Source: Verpa conica (Eukaryota > Ascomycota > Pezizomycetes > Pezizales > Morchellaceae). Taken from it: a DNA stretch of 64,000 nt. Positions 1 to 13,198 of the stretch are shown here, one piece after another. The notes below the pieces were generated by a model that worked only from the letters and a program-made list of their open reading frames with translations, did not search any database and was not told the DNA's origin. The stretch covers positions 1,178,001-1,242,000 of the forward strand of contig JAUFSD010000013.1 in NCBI GenBank assembly GCA_033030425.1, in the 5' to 3' direction. Position 1 is the stretch's first letter, and each line of letters begins with the position of its first letter. The translations under genes and the position numbers were made by a program.

Positions 1-179
1 CCATAAAAGACGAGAAGTATCACAAAGGCCAGCCAAAGCAACGAAAAAAACGTCACATCACCAAATCACCAAAAACCATCTACGCAAATCACCCTAGGAA
101 ACACCTTGTTTCCTCTATCCAAATAAAGAAAGAAAAAGGATGTAATAAGAGAAAAATAAAAGGAGCTTAGAAAAAATGC
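1..179. other. Left-edge flank
   Basis: A/T-rich downstream flank of the nucleoporin gene; no gene is visible. A GTAATT at the nucleoporin stop (minus strand) could be a weak splice donor, so a further 3' exon beyond the window edge cannot be fully excluded. Confidence 0.4.
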
Positions 180-2359
180 CTAATTACCTTCGCCATTACC
201 CTTAGATCGTTTCCCGCCACCACCTTGGGTTTCGTTGTCATCATAGGAGCTACTACCCCTCTTACTAGAAACACCTGGGCCTGACTTTACTTCTGCACTA
301 GCACCCTTATAGCGCTCCCCATTCTGCTGACATTCCCTAATTCTCTCAGACTCTTTGATATAAATTTCACAGGCCGCACTCCAATCGCCCATTTGGTCTG
401 CTTTCTTCAAGCCTTCCAAGAAGCTGTGATTCAGAGCACGCAGTGCAAAGAGATTGTAGTATTCATTAAGTTGAGCTGTTGTCCACAGGGTAGCGTCAGA
501 GGGGAGTGGTGGTGATGGTGTTCTAATATTCGTAGTTGTGGTTGTGGAATTTGTGGTTGTAGGAGCAAACACATGAGGAATAGACTGATTTGGGGCTGCT
601 GCCGCAAATTTAGATGTACCAAATCCAGAAAAGGTATTTGTGTTATTGACTGGTTGTTCGAAAACAGCAGGTGATTTAGGCGGTGAAGGATTTTCATCCA
701 TAATATCATCATCCTTCTTCTCGGCAGCGGGTGCACTAGGGGTACCAAACGAGAATGGTGACTGCACCTTTGGTACCTCTTTGACCGGCTCCTGCTTCTT
801 CTCAGTTGCAGCCCCAAAACCAAATAGCGGCTTACTCGGCCCCTCTTCCTTCTCTGTCGGGGTACCAAACCCACCAAAACATGGTTGCTGAGGTGTTTCC
901 GGTTTGCTACCCCCAAACCCAAATAGTGACTTTGGTGGCTCCTGCTTAGGGGTTCCAGGCTCGTTGTTCCCAAATCCACCAAATAGTGGTTTATTCTGTT
1001 CTTGTTCCTTAGGCGGCTGCCCAAAAAAATTGGTAGTAGCCGGGGCCGGGGCCGGAGACCCAAAGAGGCCATTAGCAGTTGGTTCTGGGCTAGGTGTCGG
1101 CTTTGATGGAGCAAACAAATTCGCAGAAGTAGGCTCCGGAGAAGCCGAAGGGCGCCCGAACAAGGACGAACCCTGAGACTCTGCAGGCTTTGTGAACAAA
1201 GATGAACCTTGCGATTCTGCAGGTTTCCCAAACAACAATGAACCCTGTGAATCTAATGTCTTTCCAAACAAAGATGGGCCAGCTGGGGGTGGTTGGGTTG
1301 GAGTAGAGGAGGTAAATGTAAAGGATGGAGGTGCTGGGGTCGCAGTGACCGGTGCGGATTGAGGCTCGGGGGTCTTCTCAGGCGCAGGGCTAGGTGCACC
1401 AAAGTAACTACCCGTACCTGCAGCAGAAGCAGTAGTGGTAGAAGTACCAAATGTGAATGAAGAGGTTGCCGGGGGCGTAACAGCGGAAGTCCCAGCACTA
1501 TTAGTCCCAAAGGTGAAAGATGAAGACCCAGCAGGCTTGTTATCGCCGCCAAACATTGGCGGAGCCGTGTTCCCACCAAAGTTAAACGACGACGGTGCCT
1601 TACTGAAGCTTGTCACTGCGGGCTGTGTAGAAGCCGCATTGCTGGTACTGCTCCCAAACGTGAATCCACCTGATGCCGGAGCGGGAGAGGCGCTGCCATT
1701 GTTATTGTTATTTCCAAACATTCCGCCAGTCGACGAATTCTGCGGCGCCGGGCTCCCAAACAGACCTCCTCCTACCTGCGAACTACCAAACATCCCTCCA
1801 CCATTTGTGGTTGATGATGCTGGTACTAGCGATCCAAACGGATTCACCTTTGGTTGCTCCGGCGCATTGCTATTGCTGCCGAAGCCGAAGCCGCCTGTCG
1901 CGTTCCCACCGAAAGACGGAGTAGTTGGCGCAGCATTAGGTGTTCCAAACCCAGAAAACCCACCACCCATCCCCCCATCAGGTTGCGATGTACCATTCGC
2001 GCCAAATCCTCCAGTAGGTGCCCCCGCAAAGAAGTTAGGAAGGTTTGATCCACCACCTCTCGCGCCACCACCCGCTGCTCCTCCGCGACCACGTCCTTTC
2101 TTTAGGGGGGCGATCCTGTATCCGTCAGCAAGCTCGCTCAATACCGAGTAAAAGGAAAACACGAGAAAGGAGAAGGGAGGTGAATGCGGTATACTGACTT
2201 CCGGCCCATCATAATCTTGCTATCAGCCATTTTCGTGGGATCTATAGTGTCTCGTTCGTTTTCTGGTTCGTTATTTCCTGAAAAATCGAAACCACTACCG
2301 TTCATCTGCGCCTCGTAATCGTCCTTGGTCAGCTGTGTGTCCGACCGCCTTTTAGACAT
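180..2359 (-). CDS. FG-repeat nucleoporin, Nup2/Nup50-like
   Basis: Two exons: 2359-2199 and 2115-180. The intron (2198-2116, 83 nt, GTCAGT..ACAG) was placed because it joins MMGRK to IAPLKK in one frame and restores the lysine-rich end of a Nup50-type N-terminus. The product is 698 aa. It starts MSKRRSDTQLTKDDYE, a pattern typical of the Nup50/Nup2 N-terminal domain that binds importin alpha. Residues of about 80-600 are low complexity with many FGF, GLFG, SLFG and FGS motifs, as in nuclear-pore FG proteins that bind transport receptors. A short helical segment follows (near LWTTAQLNEYYNLFALRAL), then a basic glycine-rich tail. No Ran-binding domain is visible, although many Nup2/Nup50 proteins end in one. 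The start at 2359 is preferred over an upstream in-frame ATG at 2377 because family members begin at this motif. The FG nucleoporin call is firm; the exact orthology is less so. Confidence 0.85.
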
Positions 2360-5247
2360 CGGCACACAACCTAGCACAGCAAACTTTGCTGCTGCTTAAT
2401 GTTGTGTTTAGGGCACACCCTTTGTTGGTTTCTCGCTTCCTTTTTTTTCGTCGTCTTGTTGTTGTTTTTTATTTTAGGTTGTTATTTTTTCCCACCCCTG
2501 CTTTTGCGATGAGAGAACGGGAAAGACTGAGATGGAGATGATGGCGATGATGGTGTGTAGGGGGGGTGGGAGGGAGGGAGGATGATGGAGTGAGCTAAAG
2601 TAGGAAGAGAGGTGGGGGGGGAGTGAGGAAGATAGATGCGGATGGGATGATGAACAGTGGATCTCTCACGAGGAGACGATGGCAGAGAGGAAAGGGTAAG
2701 GGAGAAGAAAGAAGGGAGAGGCAAAGGGAAAATGCGTTGTGTGCAGCAAAAGATGGATGAGGTTGGTTACGTTGTCGCAGAAACGCGAACGATGGGGCTG
2801 AGGCGATGACAAACCAGGGAACGCGTTGAAAAGACTCGGATATCGTGGCTGGTGGGTGTCGCGATAAAGGGGAGTTTAAGCCACACACGGTAACATGTCC
2901 CTGTCCCTGCTTCACACTCGTGGTGGCCCGCATATGTACCCGGACTTGCAAACAGTACATATGCCGGGATCGATCCGCCTTAAAATTGTCTAAGGGGTTT
3001 GCTCTTGGGCCGGGAGACAGGAGGTAGTCTTCACCAAGGCCAAGGTCATCACCAAGCATTCATCCTGCGTCAACAGCCTCCTTATTGATGTAATCCTGTA
3101 CTCTGGACACCAGAATCTTACTCGCCCTTTTGGCGTGTCCAGTACATACCTGTTTTACCTTTGGCTCTTCTACAGGTTCCTTACACGATGCCCAAGCTCG
3201 AATCTTTACAGGCTTAACGATTCTAGCCTTACAGCAAGGCTACGACTTGTACAGTGATAATCATAGACATATAAACACAGGTAATCCAGGATATTTAAAC
3301 CAGAAAAATATCACTTTATAGAATTTTCGCAGTTTCCTATGCGATATGGTGTAAATACATGAGCCCTAAACCTAGAATAATAAACCCACAACAAAAATAT
3401 ATAGAAAAAGCTAGAGACCCTAATAGGATATTTATAAATATCACTCGGTTTTTTTTTTCCCAAGGAAAATACCCTACCAGTTTTGGGGGGAATAAATCAA
3501 CCCACTATAGGTATGCAAATACATGCAGCCTGAGTTGCATTCAAAAAAATCCCCGGCCTTGGCGGAATCCCCCCAAATCACTACTAAACAATCTTGGCAT
3601 TACACCCCTCGTCTCCGATTGGTCTAAACCACTTGGTAACCACCCAACACACCACTACCAGTAACTACAAGTGGTTTCTACACAAGTGAATCCAGAGAAC
3701 AAAGATTTATCATCTTATCTATACTAGAAACAATTATTATCGAGAGTCCTTGCACAGATATATACTCTAACCCCCGAAGGTTTTACACTTTAGCCCTAGC
3801 TAGCTAGCCGTACTGAGTCCTTTGTCTACCACGATCATAAGACCAGTCTTTTATTATAATAGGACACACCTCTATATAAGTATGCTCTTATAAACGGAAA
3901 ACATAGTCCTTGGTCCTTGCGTAGGGTTAACACCTATATCAAAGTGACTAGGAAACCAAATGAACACCAGAAATAACTTGCTTTATCCTCTAAGGTGATT
4001 TAAAGACGTACGCTGATGGTTGAGCTGGACTTTAGTTTTGCGATCAATGTCTAGAATATCAGATGGGGTCAATCGAACGTACTAAGTCACCATCTAGTGG
4101 AGACTGTAGCGTCACTACTTGTCTAAGACAGTATCCTTGGTATAAGAGGCGATTTTATATGTCTGTGTAGGTGCGCAGGTCTCATTTACATGTGGTGCTA
4201 TAGAGAAGAGGGAAAGCCTCCGGGTATAAGTACTTGTTTAAGCCAGCCAAATTAGGTTCTATAAGGTCAGACTCCCTAGCGTTATTCATACCACAAGTTT
4301 CTACACGTGGCTAAGCCAGAAGTAATCACAGTATGCTTCCGAACTAAAGCTCTCGAAAAGAGAAGCATTGTGATGTATATCAGAAAGGTGTCAAAGTAGC
4401 TGAGGAACAGGACTTTCGTTGCCCGCTGAAAAATTAAATTTGTCCTACGAGTGAACTTAACAGCAATCAGCTTCTCTTTCTCCCCCCACCATCTCATTCA
4501 CATCATCCATCCATAGCACACTACCAAACCCACATACCCCCCTAATTTATCTCACGATCCCAGAATCAACTTAAAACCCTCTCCACACAAGCAAAAAAAA
4601 AAAAAAGAGCCACCAAACAGACGCCCTTCTTCCCCCTTCCCCCAAAAATAAAGAGAAAAAAAGATAATAAAAACCCATCATACAAATCTTCCTAAACTTC
4701 ATCCCAGATAACAAAAAACCCTCCAAACCAAATATTCATGAAACCGTTCATTAACCCCAGATATTAAAATAAAAACCATAGAAAATGCAGAAAACCCTCC
4801 CAAAAGAGCTAAAGGCGGATATAAACATAAGCACCAAAGCAAAAATAAAGATATACAAGAAGAGTAAGAGAAGCAGCGCAGTATAAAAGAGTAATAAATC
4901 TTACCAGGTAAAATAATGGTATAAAAGAGAAAGGATCATAATGTAAGGTGTCTTCAAAACGCGCCTGAAGGAGCCTCTAGAAAGCCTAGATAAAAGGAAA
5001 ACTCAAGTAAAGAGAATTGCTAAGGGTATAAAACGAAAATGACAGGTATTGAAAAGGCCGTAAAGAAAAAAGCGAAAAAGACAGGAGTTAGTAAACACAC
5101 GCTCTATGAGCCAGAGCTCCCTATAATATGTAATTGAAATTGTTAAAAAGTTTTCGCCACCCATGCTGAATGCCATAATAAACCTGGCTCGCCAAACTAA
5201 GAATCCAGAGTCAAAGCTCATTTAAGAAAAGAATAGATATAAAACTG
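2360..5247. other. Gene-free stretch, low complexity near the promoter
   Basis: From 2400 to 2750 lie T-rich and G/A-rich tracts upstream of the nucleoporin start, probably promoter and leader. The rest is A+T-rich with homopolymer runs (for example A13 near 4594) and one copy of the TATCACTCG dispersed motif near 3431-3446. Open frames here are short and low complexity and look like chance. Confidence 0.5.
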
Positions 5248-8135
5248 TTAGGCCGCAACGACCGCCGCAACTACACCCCCAACGACTGCGCCAATAGCAA
5301 ACATGCCACCAATGACTGCGGCAATTTTCTTTTCGGTTCTCCCAACCCCCTTGACCTCCCCATCGGTCCACCCATCAACCATAGTGTCAAAGGATCCCAT
5401 AGCCACTATCAGGAGCAGTGGTGGAAAGAGCAGGCAAAGAGCCAAGATGATCCTGCTAACCTTCTTTTCCCTCATCCTATATGCCCGACTATGCGGTTCA
5501 TTCTGCATGGCTTCGGGATCGTAGTTTGAAAGGTCTTTCCAAGAGTCCCCAAGCGGTCTTGGATCATAGAGTCTTGGGGTCATGCTCCTACGTAGGTTCT
5601 TTGGTCTCATAGGCAGTCTGATATTGGGATGTGGAATCCAAACTTTAGATTCAGCACGAGCATAGGGTGTAGTGGTGTTATGTTGTAGTGGAGGGAGGAA
5701 ATTAATCTCATCCACTCCACTCATACGGACCCTCCTAGTACGCTTATCGGGACTTTCTCCCAGCCCACTGCTCATGATGTCGCTATCGTCCGCCAAGCTA
5801 CTTCCTGCAAGCCTTGTGCCAGTTCCATTAGGGGTCCCAGTAACGAGTCTTCCCAATTCAAAGCCAGCAATTCCATCAAGGCTTCCCATGGAAAAAACGG
5901 GTCTCTGCCTCCCGTTTCTAGCCGACTGTTCTAGGCTCCTGAGGGCAGGGTGGACAAGAGACTGCATCTTATTCTCACTCAGAGAATGAGACATTGACCC
6001 ACGATTATTATCAGACCCATCAGACCCATAATCGGGGAAATATGGGGATTCAACCTGAGAATCCACGGCTTGGTCACCCCCCATTATCCTGGTATAGAAG
6101 GAGCTTCTAGAATCTGGAGATCGCTTGAAAGCATTTTGGGGCATAGTGATAGGAGATGAGGCGTATTGCCCAGTAAAGGGCATGGCACCTACATTACTAG
6201 TATTGATGGGAGTGAGTGGTGAAAGTTTCGCGCGGGTGGGAGTAGTGAGGGCATTGCGGTTCGGAAACCCGTCAGCAGGGTAGAAGTACTGAGGAACCAA
6301 GATAGGAGTCTCGTCAGATGTTTGACGCATACGATAAACACTAGCGGTGGTCAGTATATTGCACCAGAATTACCCTGGGGGTATTTATATCAAGCTGTTA
6401 AAGAAATCTAGACAAGTCAAACTTACAAGTCATATCTAGGGTCACCCTCATGCACCAATACTCCTTTTGGGACTTCCTGTGACTTCAACTTCCTTCTCCC
6501 ACTCCCACCATCAAGACCTAGCAATAACCTCGTCCCATCACTATCCCCATTATCACTGCTACCTTCGCTGCCATCACTGCGGATGAATTTACTAGCATCG
6601 CTTATGGTATGCTGATGTCCAGTACCTTGGTATCCATTGCGAGAATCGCCTCCCTTGCGTTCAGCTACGCTTTCGCTACCGACAGAAGATACTGCTTTTC
6701 CTTTCCCCTTTTCCTCCTTGGTGAATTTCCTCTCTGATGTAATCTTATCGATTTCCTCGTCACTAAAGTCCCTCCCAAGCCTTGTGGATGCCGCTCCATC
6801 AGTTGTGATAACCATAGCGAACCCGCTAGCTCCACTTCCAGCTGAAATTTTGCTCAACCTCCTCAGCTCTCTCGTAACTGCTTCATCAAGCTGAGGGCTC
6901 CCAGATCTCCCAGGTCCAGTCGAGACCTTACGCATTCCTGGAGAGAAGTACGAAGCTGATGATGCATTTCTGCTCATTCCAGGTCTGCCTGTACCCCCAC
7001 TGCCTTTTGTACTGACTGGGGTTGTTCTGATAGAGGGATCTCTTGAGAGCATGTTCAAGTCGCTCTGGTTCAGGTAGTTCAGTACACTACTGCTTGCCTT
7101 TCCGCTGTTTGAGTAGATACCTGCTCCTACAGAGACCGTAGGGCTGGTAGGGCCGGATAGCCCTGCAAATGTCCCATCGCTGTGAATACTTCCATTTCCA
7201 ATATGAAACCCTTCGAAGCCAAAAGAAATCGAATCTTCAACGTATCTACGCTCCCGACTTTCCGACGATTCTTGCGTAGTAAGTGTCTGGCTACGTTGTG
7301 GTGGCACTACCGGAACACCCTGGCGGTTAAGTGGTGGGAGGTAAAGGTCTTCTTCGCTCCCAGAATACGACTTCTGAGGCTTCATCTCCTCATCTTCATC
7401 AAATTCCTCATCAGCATCCCTAGATGAACGAGTGTAGTATTTATAATACGGGTCACTGCCATCCTGCTCCTTTGGTGATTCTCCGTGTGCATTTCCACCA
7501 TTACTCGAACCCTCCACCATCAAATTCGGATGAGGAAGAATCTCAACCCTCACTTCACCCCCATTCATGATCCTTCTCCTTGTGCTACCACCGGTACTAA
7601 AATGATTGTTTGGATGAATTGGAGCTGCAGGCTGTCTTGTGTAGAAATTTGGTTTACTCGAGTACATTGAGTTGTTTTCCTTTAATGGTGGTGGTAGATA
7701 GCCGCTGGTATCCTGTTGTATTGTATCGTCTGTGTTTGTAGAGCGGGACAGATCTGATTCGCCACGCTTATGACCAACTTTGAATACCCTAGTAATCCGC
7801 TGCTTCAGTGACGCAGGAGGTGTCGAATCCTCGGGATGTCCATGCCCCATGCGCTGATTCACCGGCCCTACTGGGGATGTAACGTTTTGCATAGCTGGTG
7901 ATACCGGTGACTGATCGCCCAGCACCACTGAGTTTGGAGGTGATGGCGGTGTCTCCTGGCGGCCAGGAAGCCTAGGACGAGTAGGTGTCTTGATATCAAG
8001 TGGCTGGGGAACCACCTGCTTCCCACTCTGATGTGTTGCTGGAGAGGAGGGGGAAGCAGTAGCCACAGGAGAAGGAGGCGGGGATGAGTGAGATGAAGGA
8101 TTGGACACCATCGTAGGACGGGCAATAGATGCCAT
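5248..8135 (-). CDS. Ser/Pro-rich protein with C-terminal membrane anchor
   Basis: Two exons, 8135-6427 and 6340-5248, make a 933-aa protein. The intron (6426-6341, 86 nt, GTAAGT..CTAG) was inferred because splicing turns the terminal TTG-TAA of the first frame into a phenylalanine codon and continues in frame into VYRMRQTSDETP. The first 850 residues are Ser/Pro/Gly-rich and largely disordered, with acidic and basic clusters. Near the C-terminus is an ordered block: MREKKVSRIILALCLLFPPL begins a hydrophobic segment, then WTDGEVKGVGRTEKKIA, then a second Gly/Ala/Val-rich hydrophobic segment of about 25 residues. I recognise this as the kind of conserved ascomycete Ser-rich protein with a C-terminal double membrane segment; its function is not known to me. 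The likely topology is a large cytosolic tail anchored by two C-terminal helices. Confidence 0.8.
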
Positions 8136-11100
8136 CTTTTTTTTCCCGATGACCTGTAATCTTTTTTTTTTTAAATAAAAAAGTATTTTACAGCCTCGTG
8201 TGTGTGTGGGGGGGGGCTGGATAGAGTTGGTGTTTCCTTTTTACTGCTGCACTTGTTTTACACGAGGACACATCAATGGGATGTGAAATTTAATATTGAA
8301 ATTCGGTTCTGCTAGGCTGATGCTTCTGGCCTTGACTAAGTGCTGATGCTGATGTGTGAAGATGAAAACATAAGCCTCCGTAGATCCATCAAATATGCAT
8401 GTAATACGGGAAAGAAATGCAGGAACCAACCACAGAGTATTAAATGGCACAAGAGAGATGCGAGGGCGCGGATTATTTTTTATGCGATGAGATACTTCTT
8501 CTAATGGCAATAGCCAAGGCAAGGCATTGTCATCCCAAGGGGTTATGTCGTAGCTCGGTTGTTTTGGTTTGTTTTGGTTACTGGTCTGTTGTTTGCCTCG
8601 AACCCGACAAACCTGGCGTGACAAAAAGAACGGAAGGGAAAGGAAAAAAAGACACTGCGAAACGAGGGGGGGGAAGCGAAACGAAAGAAGGATGTAAGGA
8701 AGCGACGGGGAGGGGAAGACTGTGAAAAGAGAGACAGTGGTCGGAGGGATGACGGAAGGGACTGTGATGGTGAGATTGAGTGAGAAGACTCTCGCTCTCA
8801 CTGTTTGGGGGCAGAGTTCGTTACGAACTGAGCACCTCACTCTCTCTCTCGCTCTCTCACTGACTGACAGGCTGGTGTCTCTCCGGTAGTAAACCACTTA
8901 ACCTACTCGCCCTGTCTAGGATCCTGGTCAGCCTCACGGCAGTGGCCCCCCTGGTCATCACAAACGTGACGGACCCAGTCAAAGCCGTGAGGCCGGGGGA
9001 TCTGTTCGCTTCGGCAGCTGAAGTGTCGACATTCATCATTACATGTAATCAGCCAGCAAATAGGGCCAACTCCTCTATATCCGACTCCGCCTTCTTCTTC
9101 TGCTTTCTTGATAATGCGCGTGAGGTCTAGAAGAAGCAGGAGATCACTGTGTCTTTTGCTTGGAGCCTCATGATCTTGATTGCGACTTGACGCGTAATCT
9201 GTCTTCTAGGCTATCACTCAGCGCGGATAAACTCTGGAATCTCAGTGGGTATCTTAAACCCTTGGTGAGCGATGAGTGGGAATACTACGATCAGTGACAT
9301 GAATTACATATGTAGTATGCAGACGCTACTCTCTACTGGTCCCAGTTATTGTACTGAAATCATCAACCGACATCAAGTCACTCGCATGACACAGATATAT
9401 TGATGATACCACCACCACCGCCGCCTCCTCTTCCCTTTCTTCTGCCATTATCATCGTACATATCCCCTTTTCTGTTCTCGAAGCACCTCCCTCCCGTTCT
9501 GTTCCTACATTTGAATGCATCTCTGTTCCCTGTTCCCTGCGTTGCCTCTCTGCTACCTTCCACTCCCTTCCCACCTCTTCGGGCTGCATGACGCAAGGCA
9601 CAGACACAATGGGGAAACTCACGTCACTGTAGTAGAGCATTCATGGATATAACCTAGGCGGAAAACAACACCCGGCTTCCTATTTCATAAGTACTCATGT
9701 AGAAAAATGCCCTTCCTACCCTGTTTTCGGGCGGTGCCTTGCTTGATGGCTAGCTAGATGAGACCGCATCGACAATAATGTACGTGCCCGATTGATGCTT
9801 TGGCGAGACGCTCCATCGTTTCACAACCACACGCGACCGCGAAGCGAGGGGGGATGTCCAATGAGACGAGCAAAGGAAGAGAAGATGAAATCATTAGGCG
9901 CAGGTACCATAATAGCCACCATGTAATTGTGCCGCATGCGGTAAAGGACGAAACTTGGATATTCAAGAGCAATTTAGACATTTACTTAATTGACGTCGCA
10001 GAGTGCCCGTCAATTGTGACAAATATCTACCCGTAAGCTGCCGTCTGTCCGTTGGTCCCCTGGCGTTCGGGCTTTCGCCGGAGAATTTCATAGTGTTGGT
10101 GGAGGGGAACTAGGTGAAGGCGGCGGGATAACCGAGTCGCTGGGACGAAGGAGTATCAGGATTACAACCAACATCTAACTCCGTCGTAATCTACTCCCAC
10201 CACCACCTCCTCCTCCTCCTCCTGACTATCCTTCCCTCATCTTCAGTTATTAGTTATGTACTTCAGTTCAAGATTTCCAACTCCCAATAACGGCCCGAGC
10301 GGCCCTCGATGACATCGCTGCGCCAGGAATTCCAACTTGCGATGTCCACAATGTCGGGACTTGAGTACTACGATCCCCGAACCCTTGCAAGCTATTGAAC
10401 CGGCCCCTTGGGCTCTCGTCTATTATTCGTACTCTAAAAAAATCGCTCACGCTGCCGGGATTTTTTATAGTGCAAAGAGTAAAAGCTAGAGTGCTCGGGT
10501 TTCCAGTTCGTGGGGCCGAGGATCTTTGGTGGAGAATCATGGGGTGCACAACATAAACATGATGGCATGATTGGGGAGCGCTCGGGAATATGTGGGATGC
10601 CTTTTACACTAGCATAATGAACAAGTAAAGTATAGAAGGGAGAGAAATTAGAAAGAGTAAATAAGAACCATAGCTCCGGCAGTCAGCAGTGGGGTCTAGA
10701 GTAAATTTCAAGAATTGAGATTAGACTGTCAGCGAACCAAAGGCATTGAATACTCTAGGGTAGGTATCTGGTGGGTTCATCTCGGAAAACAGCTATTCAT
10801 AGACATCATCAAATCCCGAGATCTGCGCCAATAACACTTTCCTATACGAAAGTGCCAGTAAGAGAGGCCAGTGTTCCCTCGCCAATCCCACAACTGCTGC
10901 AGGCACCCGCTGCCCGAAACTTTTTTTCCCATGGCACGAGATCTCTAGAAGTTGCGCAGGTCCGCACTAATAGTATGAATATCTTATTGGTTTCTATTTG
11001 CAGCCGCAGCTGAGCCACTACCAGGCAAACCTGCGCGCGCACCCGAGGTACCGGTAGTGGGTACCGCCCGTCGCACATGCGATGAATTGTTGTTAGGAAG

Positions 11101-13198
11101 GTATCAATAGATACAGTTATTCCGCGGAAGGTTCTAAGTGGCAAACGAAACAATTTGAAGAATGTAGGGTAGGCGCCTCTATCGTCCGTTTTTGACTCAG
11201 CATCATTCTACAATTCCATGTACATATTCATTCATTCCTGGACGCTTTATCCCCGCCTTGCGCATGCGCCACGCGGCATGTTCCGTCTCTACCAGTACAT
11301 ATAGTATAGGTATTCATGTGCTCAACAACACTTCACGTAAGCAAAATAAGGCTACCTGTTGATCTTCTTGATTATTTCACAGCCTAGTCTCTCTGGCGGC
11401 ATGATTGCTGTAAATTCTTGACGAATAAAAACCGAAAGCTTTGACGAGGATTGTTGTCCTGGGCTGTAGAGGAGAAGTTTCTCACTTCACTAGTTCACGG
11501 CTTTAGCCGGTCACGTATGCGTTTAAGCGGATGGTCACACAACCAATTCTCTCTTCCCCTCAACCCCCACACTCATCCTAGCACAAAATCATCAAAAATC
11601 TATTTACTACCATCATGAGCATCTTGCATAGGAGAGTAAGGAGCCTGCAGGATTGAGTTTCGAAAGAGCGGGGTGTGACTGTGGCTGACAGGTTCATGTT
11701 ACTTTAGAACGTGACTGCAATGAACCAGGAATCTATTTGGCTGAAGTAACCTGGAACTATCCGGCGACATAGAAGGACTCAGTGGTAGAATTGCTTCTCT
11801 GAATAGGAGGCTTACTACTACTGTTGTGCATCAGCCCCTGCATACTTTGCTAAAGGATACATAACAGCACGGAAAACGCCATGGCAGGCCTATTGAACAG
11901 TAGTCACGATGTCATTATACATTTGATACTGTTTTTGGATACGCCAGTAGCGATATCGACCAGTGGTTTTATGCGCAGCCATTCGTTCCTCTGATCAGTT
12001 TTTGGCTGGGGATCTATCTTCGGTGCCGTAAATTCTATCTCCACCAATCCTAGTATATAAATTTTTTACTGGTAAGTTACCACCTCATACTCTAATTGTT
12101 TGCTTCAGCTTCCTAACAGTTCCCGGTAAGGAGAAAAGTTATTTTGTGTCTGCTATAAGAATGAGTAGGTACGTTTATAATACATACAAGTGAAACATAC
12201 TGTAGTAACAACATACGGATAGCGTTTTTGGCTTCTTTTGTCCGCTGAAGACCCTATTCCACCCGAGGGGCGTTTATGATAGTAAAGTTTACCAACCAGT
12301 ATAACGCGGGCTAAACTTTGTTATCTCCTTTACTTCTCCAGGCAAATTTCTACCCGGGGCGTACTTCCGGCCTAGTTGAGTTGAAATTTGATGCAGTTAC
12401 CCATCATAGGAAAACTTCTCCCGTATGAGAAATTCTGTTGTTACATTTTATTGGAGCGGGGTTAGCAAGCCGGAGCTGGTACCAGGCGACTAGTACTCAT
12501 GTACTGTCACTCGGCATCAAACCGGAAAGGAATGAATCGTAGCTTTACCCAATTCAAAAGAGAACCAAAAAAACAACTATATATGCAGCTCACGTGGGAA
12601 ATTGGCACCTCCATAAAGATTTCAGGGCTGTTGGCCGTTGCTTCGGGCATCAGCGAGATACCGGTCATGCAGTCTGTGCTTCACAAGATAATTTCTTTTT
12701 TGTGCCACACGTGCTATGCGCATTTATTGTCCAACGGCGTTTCGCACATTGGGGGGATAACCTATCTTGGGCCTGTCGTTTTTGCCATGAATTTAGCCAA
12801 CCGTAGTGCTTGATGTGGTTTGTGTAACTGATTCTAGAATCACAAGATGTCACTCGGTTGTATACATTGAGTTTTTCTGGGAGCTTTACCTCATATGCGT
12901 GGTATATTAGTCAAGCTTACTCAAAGGTTTCGCTGACGGGCATTAAACCAATGACCTGGAGACTTTACATCGGTTTGCTCACTATTTCTGTTAATGGTTC
13001 ATCCCATTTTCTGTTCAATGAGAGACATTGCCAAGGCCACTACCCCAGATTAGGAGGTTAGACCCTTTTGTGATATTATTGGCTCGCCTGTATCTATATA
13101 CAAACGCCACTTGCCTCAGCAGTTTGATGAGCTCTTTGGAGTTCTATCCCCTAAACTCCACGAGCCGCTTCCCCCGCGATAATAACATTGCGTTCAGG
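8136..13198. other. 5-kb stretch with no recognisable gene
   Basis: Just upstream of the 933-aa gene there is a T/A run and a GT/G run (8160-8216), a purine-rich tract (8630-8720) and a CT-rich tract (8840-8870), plausible for promoter and leader DNA. Triplet runs of ACC/GCC/CTC type occur near 9408-9432 and 10198-10225. The open frames in this region (for example 10268-10549 minus and 12499-12813 plus) have no domain or family signature. I see no RNA gene or transposon here. Confidence 0.5.

Noticed and set aside
431..2151. Long open frames antisense to or in other frames of the nucleoporin (for example 1435-2151 plus, 431-1231 minus)
   Set aside because: They mirror the biased FG/Ser/Pro codon use of the real gene and have no domain of their own.
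2482..3059. Overlapping minus-strand frames rich in Pro/Ser/Leu
   Set aside because: They translate purine/pyrimidine tracts upstream of the nucleoporin; no conserved pattern.
8241..8897. 218-aa minus-strand frame
   Set aside because: The composition follows CT-rich leader DNA of the 933-aa gene; no recognisable motif.
9326..12853. Several 60-105-aa frames on both strands
   Set aside because: Short, unsupported by motifs, splice signals or neighbouring exons.
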